Assembly: GCF_033441515.1 (NCBI RefSeq)
Contig: NZ_JAWQJT010000002.1
Span: 186,001 to 250,000, forward strand
Reading direction: 5' to 3'
Length of the DNA stretch: 64,000 bases
From: Amycolatopsis solani
GTDB lineage: Bacteria; Actinomycetota; Actinomycetes; Mycobacteriales; Pseudonocardiaceae
Part shown: piece after piece, positions 1-7,703 of the stretch
Layout: the number at the start of each line of letters is the position of its first letter
Position numbering within the stretch: position 1 is the first letter of the stretch
Notes under the pieces: generated by a model
The model's input: only the letters and a program-made list of their open reading frames with translations
What the model was told of the DNA's origin: nothing
The model's database searches: none
Position numbers and translations under genes: made by a program

Positions 1-199
1 TGCCCGATCGGCGCGATCGGTGACGATCGGATAGCGTCCGTCACGCGGGTCGGCGCGCTCCTCCCCCCTCGGCGCGTCGGCCCGCGTCCCTCCGCCCGCG
101 ACCGGTGACGAAGGTCCCCGCGATTCGGGCAATCCGGCCGCGTCGCCGCATCCCGCACCCGAGGTCTCCTGGGGCGATGGACGGAGGAGGGGAGCCCCG
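1..199. other. Left edge and upstream region of the acetate kinase gene
   Basis: I find no supported gene here. All forward frames meet stops (for example the TAG near position 32) and no frame gives a recognisable protein. A purine-rich Shine-Dalgarno stretch (GGAGGAGGGGAG, about 183-194) lies just before the GTG start at 200. The promoter of the kinase gene, if it has its own, must lie here. Confidence 0.4.
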
Positions 200-1285
200 G
201 TGCGAGTGCTGACGGTGAACCCCGGCTCGTCGAGTGTGAAGGTGTCGCTGGTGGCCGACGGCGCGGCGGTCGGCTGGGCCGCCTGGGACCGGGCCGACCC
301 CGCGGTGGTGGGGCACGCGGTCCGCCGGTGGTCCGAGGTGGACGCCGTCGCGGTCCGGTTCGTCCACGGCGGTTCGCAGACGGCGCCGGCCCGCGTCGAC
401 GACGCGCTGCTCGCCACCCTGGAACGGCTGACGTCCTTGGCGCCCAACCACCAGCCGCTGTCGCTGGACGTGACCCGCGAAGTCCGCCGCCTGCTCCCGG
501 ACGTGCCGGTGGTGGCTTGCTTCGACACCGCGTTCCACGCCCGGATGCCCGAAGCGGCCGCGCGCTATCCGCTGCCGCGGGAGTGGACCACGCAGAACCG
601 CTTGCGCCGCTACGGTTTCCACGGTCTGTCGTGCCAGTACGCGCTGCGCCGGACCGGTGAACTGCTGAGCCGGGCGCCGGAATCTCTGCAGCTGGTGTGC
701 GCGCACGTCGGGGCCGGGGTGTCGGTGACGGCGATCCGCGACGGCCACGGCGTCGACACCAGCATGGGCTTCACCCCGCTCGAAGGCGCGATGATGGCAA
801 CGCGCTCGGGTTCGATCGACCCCGGCTTGCTGCTCCACGTGCTGCGAACGGCACCGATGACGGCGGCGGAACTGTCCGACGCCCTGGTCCACCGCTCGGG
901 CCTGGCGGGGATGACGGGCACGAACGGCGACCTGCGGCGCGTGCTGGCCGCGTCCCTGCGCGGCGAGCCGGACGCCACGACGGCCCTCGCCGTCTACCGC
1001 CACCGCCTCCGGCGGGAGATCGGGGCGGCGGCAATGAGCCTGTCCCGCCTCGACGCGGTGGTGTTCACCGGCGGGGTGGCCGAGCACCAGCCGGAGCTGA
1101 TCACGTCCGTCATCGACGGGCTGGGGGTCTTGGGTTTGCGGGCCGGCCAGGTGCCGCACACGGAGGTGGACCGGATCGTCACCCGGGCGGATTCCCGGGT
1201 ACCGGCACTGATCGTGCACCCCCGCGAGGACCTGGAACTGGCCCGCGGCGCCGAAGCGGCGCTCGCCCGAGTGCCGGTGAGGTGA
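200..1285 (+). CDS. ackA: Acetate kinase
   Basis: Catalyses ATP + acetate to acetyl phosphate + ADP (ASKHA fold, cytoplasmic), linking acetyl phosphate to substrate-level ATP formation. Signatures in order: NPGSSSVKV at residues 7-15, FDTAFH at 108-113, RYGFHG at 137-142, HVGAG at 169-173, DTSMGFTPLEG at 186-196, TRSGSIDPG at 201-209, and a C-terminal FTGGVAEH. It has 361 residues against about 400 for most bacterial enzymes, and several motifs are slightly divergent (GGVAEH where GIGEN is usual). GTG start, chosen for the strong ribosome binding site. The usual partners pta or xfp are not in the window; an xfp gene could lie to the left. Confidence 0.9.
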   Translation: MRVLTVNPGSSSVKVSLVADGAAVGWAAWDRADPAVVGHAVRRWSEVDAVAVRFVHGGSQTAPARVDDALLATLERLTSLAPNHQPLSLDVTREVRRLLPDVPVVACFDTAFHARMPEAAARYPLPREWTTQNRLRRYGFHGLSCQYALRRTGELLSRAPESLQLVCAHVGAGVSVTAIRDGHGVDTSMGFTPLEGAMMATRSGSIDPGLLLHVLRTAPMTAAELSDALVHRSGLAGMTGTNGDLRRVLAASLRGEPDATTALAVYRHRLRREIGAAAMSLSRLDAVVFTGGVAEHQPELITSVIDGLGVLGLRAGQVPHTEVDRIVTRADSRVPALIVHPREDLELARGAEAALARVPVR

Positions 1286-1318
1286 CCTCCGTGCGAGCCT
1301 TGCCCGCAGGTTTCCCGG

Positions 1319-1840
1319 CCGGCCGGGTGCTCGTGGTGGGCGCTTGCTGGCCTGGGCCGGCCGCGCGCGAGCCCGTTGCCGTTGGCCGCGCGTTCGCGGT
1401 GGGCGGCCGTTGCGCGTTCGCGCGGTCTGGTCTTGTGGCGGGTGCCCGCGTGCGGGGTGTGCGGGGGCCCGTCCTGGTTGGCCGGGTCGGGGCGTGTCGA
1501 GTGCTCGCGGTGGGCGGCCGTTGCGCGTTGGCGCGGTCTGGTCTTGTGGCGGGCGCCTGCGTGTGGGGTGTGCGGGGGCCGGTCGTGCGCGAGCCCGATC
1601 CGGTCGGCCGCGCGTTCGCGGTGAGCGGCCGCCGCGCGTTCGCGCAGTCCAGTCTCGTGGCGGGTGCCCGCGGGCGGGGTGCGCGGGGGCCGGTCCTGGT
1701 CGGCCGGCTCGGGGCGAGCCGGGTGCTCGCGGTGGGCGGCCATCGGTCGTTGGTCCGGTCCGGCTTCGTGGCGAGGGGCGTGCGCGTGCCCGTTGGCCGG
1801 GTCGGGCCGTGCCGCGTGCTCGTAGCCGGCGACTGCGGGC
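1319..1840. repeat. Degenerate tandem array of about 110 bp units
   Basis: This stretch between the acetate kinase gene and the Acg-like gene repeats itself. The block GCGGTGGGCGGC or a close variant begins at 1397, 1507, 1618 and 1729, a spacing of 110-111 bp, with partial and diverged copies at both ends. Each unit also carries forms of 'CGCGGTCTGGTCTTGTGGCGGG' split by substitutions and GTGCGGGGGCC. The copies differ by point changes and small indels. Frames stay open across it, but only as expected of GC-rich repeats; I do not regard it as coding. Confidence 0.75.
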
Positions 1841-1877
1841 CCGCCGCTGTGGGGCCTCCCGGCGTTCCGCGGCGCGG

Positions 1878-2639
1878 ATGACCCAGCCCGGTTTCCGCTG
1901 GGACCCGGCGGCCAGGGTCGCTCTCGGCGACGCGCTGGCGCGGCTGGGCCCGAACCGGTGCGCCGTGGAAGTCACCGCGGACGAGGTCGTGCTGGCCGAG
2001 CCACCCGCCCGGCGTGATCGGGCGGGCAACTCCGCGCTGCTCGAATGCGGTGCGGCGCTTTCGACCGTCTGGACGGTCCTGCGGGTGCTGGGCCGCGACC
2101 CGGTCCTGGTCTTCCCGCGGAATCCGGACCGGCCCGACGTCGCCGTCGTCGTCCGGGGTGGTGGGCCGCGCAGTCCGTCGAACGCGGAGTGGACGCGCTA
2201 CCTCGCGCTACGCCGGCTGACCGAGCCCGCCCGCGGCACTGTGCTGCGGCCGGTCAGCCTCGCCGTCCTCACGGCGCTGGCGGGCGAGGACTTCTGGCCG
2301 GACACCGACGTCCGGATCGTCCGCCCCGCCTGGGCCTCGACGCTCAAGCGGCTCGGCGCCGACCTCGCCGGCCGGTCGTCCCTGCTCGTGACCACGCCGG
2401 GCGACACCCGCCGCCACCACGTCCTCGCCGGCGCCGCGCTCCACGCGACCCGCCTCGCCGCGGCCGCGCGTGGGCTCGGGTCCGAGCGGGTTCCGTTGAT
2501 CTCGCTGGCAACCGTGGAGCGCGCCCGCCACACCCAGGTACTGCCCGGCGTCCCGCAAGGGCTGCTGCTGGTCGGCCTCGCCTCCCGGCGGCCAACCGGC
2601 CCGCCGGGCACCTGGCGTCACGCGTCGCAAGCCGGTTGA
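1878..2639 (+). CDS. Acg-like nitroreductase-family protein, FMN motif eroded
   Basis: 253 residues. The segment RDRAGNSALLECGAAL (about residues 47-62), followed by ..LVFPRNPDRPDVAVVV, matches the Acg/Rv2032 branch of nitroreductases, which have 'DPxGRxLxxSCGAAL' then 'LPDPxxPxxLA'. Acg-type proteins in actinobacteria are often DosR-regulon members that bind flavin without clear nitroreductase activity. The N-terminal 'APSxHNxQPW' flavin-binding motif of the family is absent: the matching stretch reads ARLGPNRCAVEV. Flavin binding is therefore doubtful. The ATG follows the repeat array directly. The nearby acetate kinase and universal stress protein genes fit a dormancy group. The family call is from pattern recognition only. 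Confidence 0.6.
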   Translation: MTQPGFRWDPAARVALGDALARLGPNRCAVEVTADEVVLAEPPARRDRAGNSALLECGAALSTVWTVLRVLGRDPVLVFPRNPDRPDVAVVVRGGGPRSPSNAEWTRYLALRRLTEPARGTVLRPVSLAVLTALAGEDFWPDTDVRIVRPAWASTLKRLGADLAGRSSLLVTTPGDTRRHHVLAGAALHATRLAAAARGLGSERVPLISLATVERARHTQVLPGVPQGLLLVGLASRRPTGPPGTWRHASQAG

Positions 2640-2651
2640 CGTCCGGGCCGA

Positions 2652-2736
2652 GCGCCCCAATGTGGCGTTCGGTGCGTCCAGCGCACCCAATGTGGCGTTC
2701 GGTGCGTCTGACGCACCCAATGCCACATTGGGGCGC
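2652..2736. repeat. Palindromic intergenic repeat, copy 1
   Basis: Perfect 15 bp terminal inverted repeats GCGCCCCAATGTGGC (2652-2666) and GCCACATTGGGGCGC (2722-2736) enclose two about 30 bp direct repeats containing CCAATGTGGCGTTCGGTGCG. The inner blocks hold a second palindrome (GGTGCGTCTGACGCACC). It sits between two convergent genes, so it may act as a bidirectional terminator, but it has no T tract. A second copy of the same family is at 6890-6974. Confidence 0.85.
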
Positions 2737-2767
2737 ATTCCCGGCCGGCGACAACCCCGGGGAGTCC

Positions 2768-3511
2768 CTAATCCGGCTGGTCCGGCTTGACCCGGAGGAC
2801 GGCCCAGACGACCTTGCCGCCGGACCACCGCCTGCTGCTGCCCCAGGCCTGCGCGGCGTAGGCGACGATGCGCAGGCCGAGTCCCGGGTCGCGGGGGCCG
2901 GGCCGGTCGAGGACGGTCGCGGGGCTCGGGTCGTCGTCGACGACCGACACCGACAGCATTTCGCGGCGCAGGTCCAGGTGGACCTCGGGCACCGACGCGG
3001 TGTGCTGGATCGCGTTGCGGACCAGTTCCGCGGCGATCATGGTGCCGTCGTAGATCAGCGCGGGGATCGCCCAATCGATGCAGTGCCGTCGCACGAACTC
3101 GCGGGCTCGGTCCTCCGCGTCGCCGGTGCGGGGGATGGTCCGGTGCGCCTGACGGCGGACCGGGTGGCGCAGGGCTTCTTCGGCCGCGTCGGCGTCCGGG
3201 CTCACCGAGACGTAGCGGTCGGTCGCGAACCGGCGGAAGAGCTGCCGGTGTTCCGGGCGGCGCGTCACCAGCCCGAACGGCACGCCGGGCCAGTCGCGGA
3301 TGCGGGCGGCGACGAGCGGGAACACCGTCGCGGGCGAGGCCGCGCCGATCGCGAGGTCGTTGACGTCGGTGATCAACCCGCGCGGCGAGTCGGCGGCGAT
3401 CTTGAGCAGCCCGTCGCGCAGGATCGCGTAGCCGGCGAGGTCGAGCTGCCCGCTGGCCGTGGCCAAGATGCTGCCGGAGTGGGGTTCCGCTGTCAGTTCG
3501 ATGCAGAACAC
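2768..3511 (-). CDS. STAS-HATPase fusion, anti-sigma-type regulator
   Basis: 247 residues in two parts. Residues 1-95 look like an STAS-type domain, as in anti-anti-sigma factors (GQLDLAGYAILRDGL..., with LITDVNDLAIGAAS). Residues about 125-247 form a GHKL ATPase of the RsbW/SpoIIAB kind, with N-box AELVRNAIQH at 161-170, VVDDDPSP at 190-197 and GLGLRIV at 210-216. Such proteins usually bind or phosphorylate sigma-factor regulators; fused forms are common in actinomycetes. GTG start. No cognate sigma factor is adjacent. The universal stress gene diverges from it across 357 bp, so a stress role is plausible but inferred. Confidence 0.75.
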   Translation of the reverse strand: MFCIELTAEPHSGSILATASGQLDLAGYAILRDGLLKIAADSPRGLITDVNDLAIGAASPATVFPLVAARIRDWPGVPFGLVTRRPEHRQLFRRFATDRYVSVSPDADAAEEALRHPVRRQAHRTIPRTGDAEDRAREFVRRHCIDWAIPALIYDGTMIAAELVRNAIQHTASVPEVHLDLRREMLSVSVVDDDPSPATVLDRPGPRDPGLGLRIVAYAAQAWGSSRRWSGGKVVWAVLRVKPDQPD

Positions 3512-3868
3512 GTTAGTACGCGGCCCGGCATTGGCAATGGCCGAACGCGATCCGTGGCGTTTTCACCCGGCTGGCCGACCGTGGTGAACCTTTGACGAAA
3601 GTGTTACCCGGAAGGGGAATCCGCACGTGCGGAGTGCTCGTGCGGATGCAAACCGCCTGTGGCGAGGGCATTCCGGCGGGTACCGCACGCACTCCCCAGC
3701 GTGACGTCTTTCCCGTCCACTGTGGACGACGCGCGCAGCACGTCCACCGGGCCCAAAGTCCCCGGTCCGGGGTCCAAGGCCTCTTCGGCCGGGGCGTCAA
3801 GCCGATGATGCTGGAAGGAACGGATTCCTGCCCGGTGGCAAGCGAGCACGAGGAAAGGTGGCACGGCC
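3512..3868. other. 357 bp divergent intergenic region
   Basis: No supported gene. It must contain the promoters of the STAS-HATPase gene (leftward) and the universal stress gene (rightward), and it contains the DosR-like box at 3749-3762. A purine-rich ribosome binding site, AGGAAAGG, lies at 3851-3858. Confidence 0.5.
3749..3762 (+). promoter_or_regulatory. Candidate DosR/DevR box
   Basis: GGGCCCAAAGTCCC matches 12 of the 14 core positions of the mycobacterial dormancy box GGGACTWWAGTCCC. It lies about 105 bp before the universal stress protein ATG, a usual distance for DosR-family activators. A single match in GC-rich DNA is weak on its own. What raises it is that the downstream gene and the neighbours (USP, Acg-like) are typical DosR targets. 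Confidence 0.45.
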
Positions 3869-4369
3869 ATGACCACGGCAAAGCAGGGCGACATCGTCGT
3901 CGGTGTCGACCATTCGGCGGTCAGCGCGGCCGCCCTGCGCTGGGCGGTGTCGGAAGCCGCGAAGAGCGGCCGCCGAGTCGTCGCACTGCGGGCCTGGACG
4001 TTCGAGCCGGTCTACGACCTCGGCGCGGCGGTCGCCGGCACGCCGCAGACGGTCGCGGACCGCGAGCGCCAGCACCTCGACGACGTCGTCGCCCAGGTGC
4101 GCGACGAGCACCCGGGCGTCGCCGTCCGTGCCGAACTCGTCGAGCACTCGGCGACCGTGGCGCTGGAAGAGGCGTCGAAGACGGCGGCGATGCTGGTGCT
4201 CGGCAGCCACGGCCGCGGCCGGCTGCTGAAGCTGCTCGTCGGTTCGGTCGCCGAGCACTGCCTGCGCGAGGCGAGCTGCCCCGTGGTGGTCATCCCGGCG
4301 CGCACCGTGCGGGAGCCCGAGCCGGCGGAGGAGCCCGCGCCCGCGTATTTCCCGGGGCCGCTGCTGTGA
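3869..4369 (+). CDS. Universal stress protein, ATP-binding type
   Basis: 166 residues. Single UspA domain: N-terminal DIVVGVDHSAVSAAALRWA strand-helix and a C-terminal nucleotide loop GSHGRGRLLKLLVGS, which fits the G-2x-G-9x-G-(S/T) ATP-binding signature, then PVVVIP. The Pro/Glu-rich tail after about residue 150 is extra. Proteins of this class bind ATP and modulate survival during hypoxia, stationary phase or nutrient stress; the exact partner is unknown. ATG start with AGGAAAGG upstream. The candidate DosR-like box upstream suggests induction under low oxygen (inference). Confidence 0.9.
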   Translation: MTTAKQGDIVVGVDHSAVSAAALRWAVSEAAKSGRRVVALRAWTFEPVYDLGAAVAGTPQTVADRERQHLDDVVAQVRDEHPGVAVRAELVEHSATVALEEASKTAAMLVLGSHGRGRLLKLLVGSVAEHCLREASCPVVVIPARTVREPEPAEEPAPAYFPGPLL

Positions 4370-4374
4370 AGCGG

Positions 4375-4395
4375 TTGACTTCAAGCACTTGAAGT
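4375..4395 (+). promoter_or_regulatory. MerR-type operator/promoter
   Basis: ACTTCAAG-CA-CTTGAAGT (4378-4395) is a perfect 8+8 bp inverted repeat, and its left edge overlaps the -35-like hexamer TTGACT (4375-4380). This arrangement, an operator inside the promoter spacer next to TTGAC, is typical of promoters controlled by MerR-family activators. It is immediately followed by the remnant at 4393-4800 rather than by an intact gene. Confidence 0.65.
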
Positions 4396-4800
4396 TCGCT
4401 GCGGTACTCGGCCGCCGGAGAGCAGCGTGAGCTGTTCGACCAGCGCGCTGACCGGCTCGAAGCCGAAATCGAGTGGCTGCGGCTGGCGGCACGGCTGTGG
4501 GACGCCCGCGACCGGGGCGACACCAGCGCTTACGTCCGGTCGAAGGTCGTCGCCGAACGTGCCGCGTGGGAGCACGTGCGCTCGGCGGGTGGCCCGGAAC
4601 TCGCGGTGCTCAACCCGGCCGGCATCTTCGGCCCGGTCCTCGGCGGCTCGCCCACCGCCGAACAGGTGCGGGCCGCCGCCGAGACCGACCCCGCCATGCG
4701 GGAGGCCGTGACCCGCCTCGGCCGCGTCCCGGTCATCCGCACCGGCAAGGCGCGCACCAGGCTCGGCTGGCGCCCGCGCCCGGTGGCGGCCCGGACCGGG
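4393..4800 (+). pseudogene. Fused remnant: MerR-like C-terminus plus SDR/epimerase C-terminus
   Basis: One open frame without a credible start. The first part reads like the C-terminal dimerisation helix of a MerR regulator (EQRELFDQRADRLEAEIEWL...). It then runs directly into the second half of an extended short-chain dehydrogenase/epimerase: AYVRSKVVAE (Y-x-x-x-K active-site type), LAVLNPAGIFGPVLGG, and a C-terminal ARTRLGWRPRPV. The Rossmann GxxGxxG half of the SDR and the DNA-binding half of MerR are missing, and the frame decays into the neighbouring LysR gene. The simplest reading is a deletion that joined a MerR gene to its target SDR gene. The MerR part is less certain than the SDR part. 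Confidence 0.65.
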
Positions 4801-4812
4801 CAGGGCGGGGTG

Positions 4813-5718
4813 TCACGAAGGGGGAGCGAGCCGGTCCGGCAGCTGGGCGGCCAGGTGGGCGATCAGCTCGGTGGTCCGGCGCGGTACGTGGACGTCGTCG
4901 GCCAGCAGGGCGTAGATGTCGGCGGGCGGGGTCGGCACGCCGGGCAGCACCCGCACCAGTGCGCCACTATCCAAATAGGACCGCACCTGCCACTCCGAGC
5001 GCATGACGATCCCGCGTCCCTGCAACGCCCACTCCGTCACGATGTCGCCGTCGTTGCTCGACAGGCTGCCGCGGACCCGCACCTGGCGGGGCTGGGCGGT
5101 GCCGCCGAAGCGCCACACGGCGAAGTCGCCTTCGTTCTCGCGCAAAACGATGCAGTCGTGGCCGGCCAGGTCCTCGATCCGCTCGGGGACGCCCTGACGC
5201 TCCAAATAGGACGGTGCTGCGCACGGCACGCGGCGGTTGCGCGCCAGCCGGCGCATCCGCAGCGTGGAGTCCGGCGGCGGGCCGACGTGCACGGCCACGT
5301 CGAACTCGCGCCGCTGCGGCCGCAGGGGCAGCGCCGACGTGTGGAGGCGGACCCGCACCCGGGGGTGCCGCGCGGTGAACTCGCCGACGAGCGGCGCGAC
5401 GTGCGCCCGGCCCAGCCCGAGCGTCGCCTGGACCACGAGCGGGCCCCGCAGGTCGCCGGAGCGGTGGCTGACCAGGTCGTCGAGCTCGCGCACCTGGTCG
5501 AGGATCGCCTCGACGCGCGAGGCGTAGAGCTCGCCTTCGGCCGTCAGCGTGAGCCGCCGCGCGCCGCGGTGCACCAGGCGGACGTCGAGCCGGCGTTCCA
5601 GCGCCTTCAGGCGCTTGCTGACCACCGGCAGCGAGACGTCCAGCTCGCGCGCGGCGGCGGTGAGCGTCTCGCTGACGGCGACCACGTGGAAGAAGCCGAG
5701 ATCGTCGAGTCTTTCCAT
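4813..5718 (-). CDS. LysR-family transcriptional regulator
   Basis: 301 residues. N-terminal winged HTH (MERLDDLGFFHVVAVSETL..., with AARELDVSLPVVSKRLKALE as the recognition part), then a periplasmic-binding-protein-like effector domain (LVVQATLGLGRAHVAPLVGEF...). The start was placed at the MERL methionine (5718) because LysR proteins begin about 20 residues before the HTH; a longer reading to 5790 would overlap the divergent gene's promoter. It diverges from the tartrate/D-malate dehydrogenase-type gene at 5805, the classic LysR arrangement, so that gene is its likely target and a hydroxy-diacid its likely inducer (inference). Confidence 0.9.
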   Translation of the reverse strand: MERLDDLGFFHVVAVSETLTAAARELDVSLPVVSKRLKALERRLDVRLVHRGARRLTLTAEGELYASRVEAILDQVRELDDLVSHRSGDLRGPLVVQATLGLGRAHVAPLVGEFTARHPRVRVRLHTSALPLRPQRREFDVAVHVGPPPDSTLRMRRLARNRRVPCAAPSYLERQGVPERIEDLAGHDCIVLRENEGDFAVWRFGGTAQPRQVRVRGSLSSNDGDIVTEWALQGRGIVMRSEWQVRSYLDSGALVRVLPGVPTPPADIYALLADDVHVPRRTTELIAHLAAQLPDRLAPPS

Positions 5719-5804
5719 GGGAGAAAGGATAGGTTGCCGCGCGCGATCTTGCCCGGGCCACGGCCACCGCCCACAGTGGAGGGACCCCACCCGAGGAGCA
5801 GCTC

Positions 5805-6875
5805 GTGAACCACCGCATCGCGGTCATCCCCGGCGACGGCATCGGGCGCGAAGTCGTCCCGGAAGGCTTGCGCTGCCTGCGTGCCGCCGCCGACGTCCAC
5901 GGCTTCACGCTCGAAACCACCGAGTTCGGCTTCGCGTCCGCCGAATACTGGCTGGAGCACGGCGAAATGCTGCCGCCGGACTGGCAGGAGGTCCTCGCCG
6001 GCTTCGACGCGATCTTCTTCGGCGCCGTCGGGTGGCCGTCGGTGGTGCCCGACCACGTGTCGCTGTGGGGCAGCCTGCTGAAGTTCCGCCGCGGGTTCGA
6101 CCAGTACGTCAACCTGCGGCCGGTCCGGCTGCTGCGCGGGGTGCCCGCCCCGCTGCGCGGCCACGGCCCGGGGGACATCGACTTCCTCGTCGTCCGCGAG
6201 AACACCGAGGGCGAGTACTCCAGCATCGGCGGCCGGATCTTCGAGGGCACCGACCGGGAGACCGTGCTGCAGGAGACGGTGATGACCCGCACCGGCGTCG
6301 ACCGCGTGCTGCGCTACGCCTTCGACCTCGCCGCGGCCCGGCCGCGCAAGCGGCTGACGTGGGCGACCAAGAGCAACGGGATCGCCATCTCGATGCCGTA
6401 CTGGGACGAGCGCGCGGCTGAGATGGCCGCCCGGTACCCGGAGGTGACCGCGGCCAAGGACCACATCGACATCCTGGCGGCCAAGTTCGTGCTGAGCCCG
6501 CGGACCTACGACGTCGTCGTGGCCAGCAACCTCTTCGGCGACATCCTGTCCGACCTCGGCCCGGCGTGCACCGGCACGATCGGCATCGCCCCGAGCGCCA
6601 ACATCAACCCCGAGCGGACGTGGCCGAGCCTGTTCGAGCCGGTCCACGGCTCGGCCCCGGACATCGCCGGACGCGGGATCGCCAACCCGGTCGGCCAGAT
6701 CTGGAGCGGCGCGATGCTGCTCGACCACCTCGGCGAACCGGCAGCCGCCGCCGGGGTGGTCGCGGCGATCGAAAGCGTGCTCGCCGAGCAGCCGGAAGTG
6801 CTCACCCCCGACCTCGGCGGCCCGGGCACGACCGAGAGCCTGGGCTCGGCGATCGCCGAGCGGATCACGGCCTGA
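5805..6875 (+). CDS. Tartrate / D-malate dehydrogenase-type NAD-dependent decarboxylating enzyme
   Basis: 356 residues, isocitrate/isopropylmalate dehydrogenase fold. N-terminal RIAVIPGDGIGREVV; 'DHVSLWGSLLKFRRGFDQYVNLRPVRLL' has the tartrate/D-malate-type phosphate-site region (W, then KFRR..DQYVNLRP). VVRENTEGEYSSIGG follows, then a metal site in NLFGDILSDLG, and EPVHGSAPDIAG binds NAD. It oxidises and decarboxylates a 2-hydroxy-diacid such as D-malate or tartrate; the sequence does not fix the exact substrate. GTG start with GAGGAGC upstream. The divergent LysR gene probably controls it. Confidence 0.85.
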   Translation: MNHRIAVIPGDGIGREVVPEGLRCLRAAADVHGFTLETTEFGFASAEYWLEHGEMLPPDWQEVLAGFDAIFFGAVGWPSVVPDHVSLWGSLLKFRRGFDQYVNLRPVRLLRGVPAPLRGHGPGDIDFLVVRENTEGEYSSIGGRIFEGTDRETVLQETVMTRTGVDRVLRYAFDLAAARPRKRLTWATKSNGIAISMPYWDERAAEMAARYPEVTAAKDHIDILAAKFVLSPRTYDVVVASNLFGDILSDLGPACTGTIGIAPSANINPERTWPSLFEPVHGSAPDIAGRGIANPVGQIWSGAMLLDHLGEPAAAAGVVAAIESVLAEQPEVLTPDLGGPGTTESLGSAIAERITA

Positions 6876-6889
6876 CCGCCCGGCCCCAA

Positions 6890-6974
6890 GCGCCCCAATG
6901 TGGCATTGGGTGCGCTGGACGCACCGAACGCCACATTGGGTGCGCTGGACGCACCGAACGCCACATTGGGGCGC
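6890..6974. repeat. Palindromic intergenic repeat, copy 2
   Basis: Same family as 2652-2736: identical 15 bp terminal inverted repeats, GCGCCCCAATGTGGC (6890-6904) and GCCACATTGGGGCGC (6960-6974), enclosing two copies of a 30 bp unit that contains ATTGGGTGCGCTGGACGCAC. The inner units run in the opposite sense to those of copy 1. It too lies between convergent genes (dehydrogenase and GntR). Confidence 0.85.
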
Positions 6975-6979
6975 TCTGG

Positions 6980-7681
6980 TCAGGACCCTGCGAGCAGGTC
7001 GCCGAGGCCGCCGCGGGCGTCTTCCAGCACCAGCGCTTCCGCCCGGACCGAGTCGCCGGCTCGCAGGGCGCGGACGAGCGCGCGGTGGGTCGCGTAGCGG
7101 TCCAACCCGAACGTCTCGTCCACGCTCACCCGTTCGAGTACCCGCGAACGCCGCTCCGGGCTGGAGAACACGCGGGTCTGGTCGAGCAGGCGGACGAGCA
7201 CCGGGTTGCCGGCGCACGACTCGACGAGTCCGTTGAAGCGCTGCATGGCGTCGAAGAGCCGGCCCACGTGCTTGACGACGTCCTGCCCGGCCTCGTGGCG
7301 CTGCTTGATGAGGATGAGCAGGTCGTCGGCTTCGTCGAGGATCTCGTCGAGCCCGGCCAGCTGCTCGGGTGTCGCGTGCCGGGCGGCGAAGCGGGCGACC
7401 ATGCCGCGCAGGCCGACCTCGACCTCCGCGAGGTCGGCGACGGCGACGCCGGCGAACATCGCCACCTTCACCGTGCGTGGGCCCGACCGCTCGAGGAGGC
7501 CGTCCTGTTCCAGGCGGCGGATGGCCTCGCGCACCGGTGTCGGGCTGACCGACAGCTGTTCGGCGAACCCGCGCTCGGTGACCTTCTGGCCCGGGCGCAG
7601 CTCGCCGGTGGTGATCGCGTCGCGCATCGCGCGGTACACGCGGTCGGCCAGCGTGTCGGTCTGCAGCGTCTCGCCCATCAT
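6980..7681 (-). CDS. GntR-family regulator, FCD (FadR) subgroup
   Basis: 233 residues. Winged HTH at about 8-75 (LADRVYRAMRDAITTGELRPGQ, then SVSPTPVREAIRRLEQDGLL), followed by an all-helical FCD ligand domain (E-x-R-x-x-x-E-like 'VEVGLRGMVARFAARHATPEQ', then D..H positions). FCD regulators usually sense small organic acids and repress the adjacent catabolic operon. It diverges from the MFS/2-hydroxyacid dehydrogenase/AtuA-like operon, with a palindromic operator between, so control of that operon is the likely role. ATG start; MMG at the N-terminus leaves a 1-codon ambiguity. Confidence 0.88.
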   Translation of the reverse strand: MMGETLQTDTLADRVYRAMRDAITTGELRPGQKVTERGFAEQLSVSPTPVREAIRRLEQDGLLERSGPRTVKVAMFAGVAVADLAEVEVGLRGMVARFAARHATPEQLAGLDEILDEADDLLILIKQRHEAGQDVVKHVGRLFDAMQRFNGLVESCAGNPVLVRLLDQTRVFSSPERRSRVLERVSVDETFGLDRYATHRALVRALRAGDSVRAEALVLEDARGGLGDLLAGS

Positions 7682-7703
7682 GCGGCCAGCCTACGGCAAA
7701 ACT

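Noticed and set aside
41..2029. A 662-codon open frame on the minus strand over acetate kinase and the 110 bp repeats
   Set aside because: It is antisense to a well-supported enzyme gene; its product is Arg/Pro/Gly-rich with repeated low-complexity blocks, as expected of GC-rich DNA read in the wrong frame.
3592..3868. A forward frame starting ATGACGAAAGTGTTACC-like upstream of the universal stress gene
   Set aside because: The frame begins with a TTG, lacks a ribosome binding site, runs out of frame into the stress gene and has no recognisable composition or motif; the region is better read as regulatory.
2652..6974. CRISPR array, because of about 30 bp repeats
   Set aside because: Only two direct units per element, no spacers of regular length between them, and the outer ends form long perfect inverted repeats; no cas genes.
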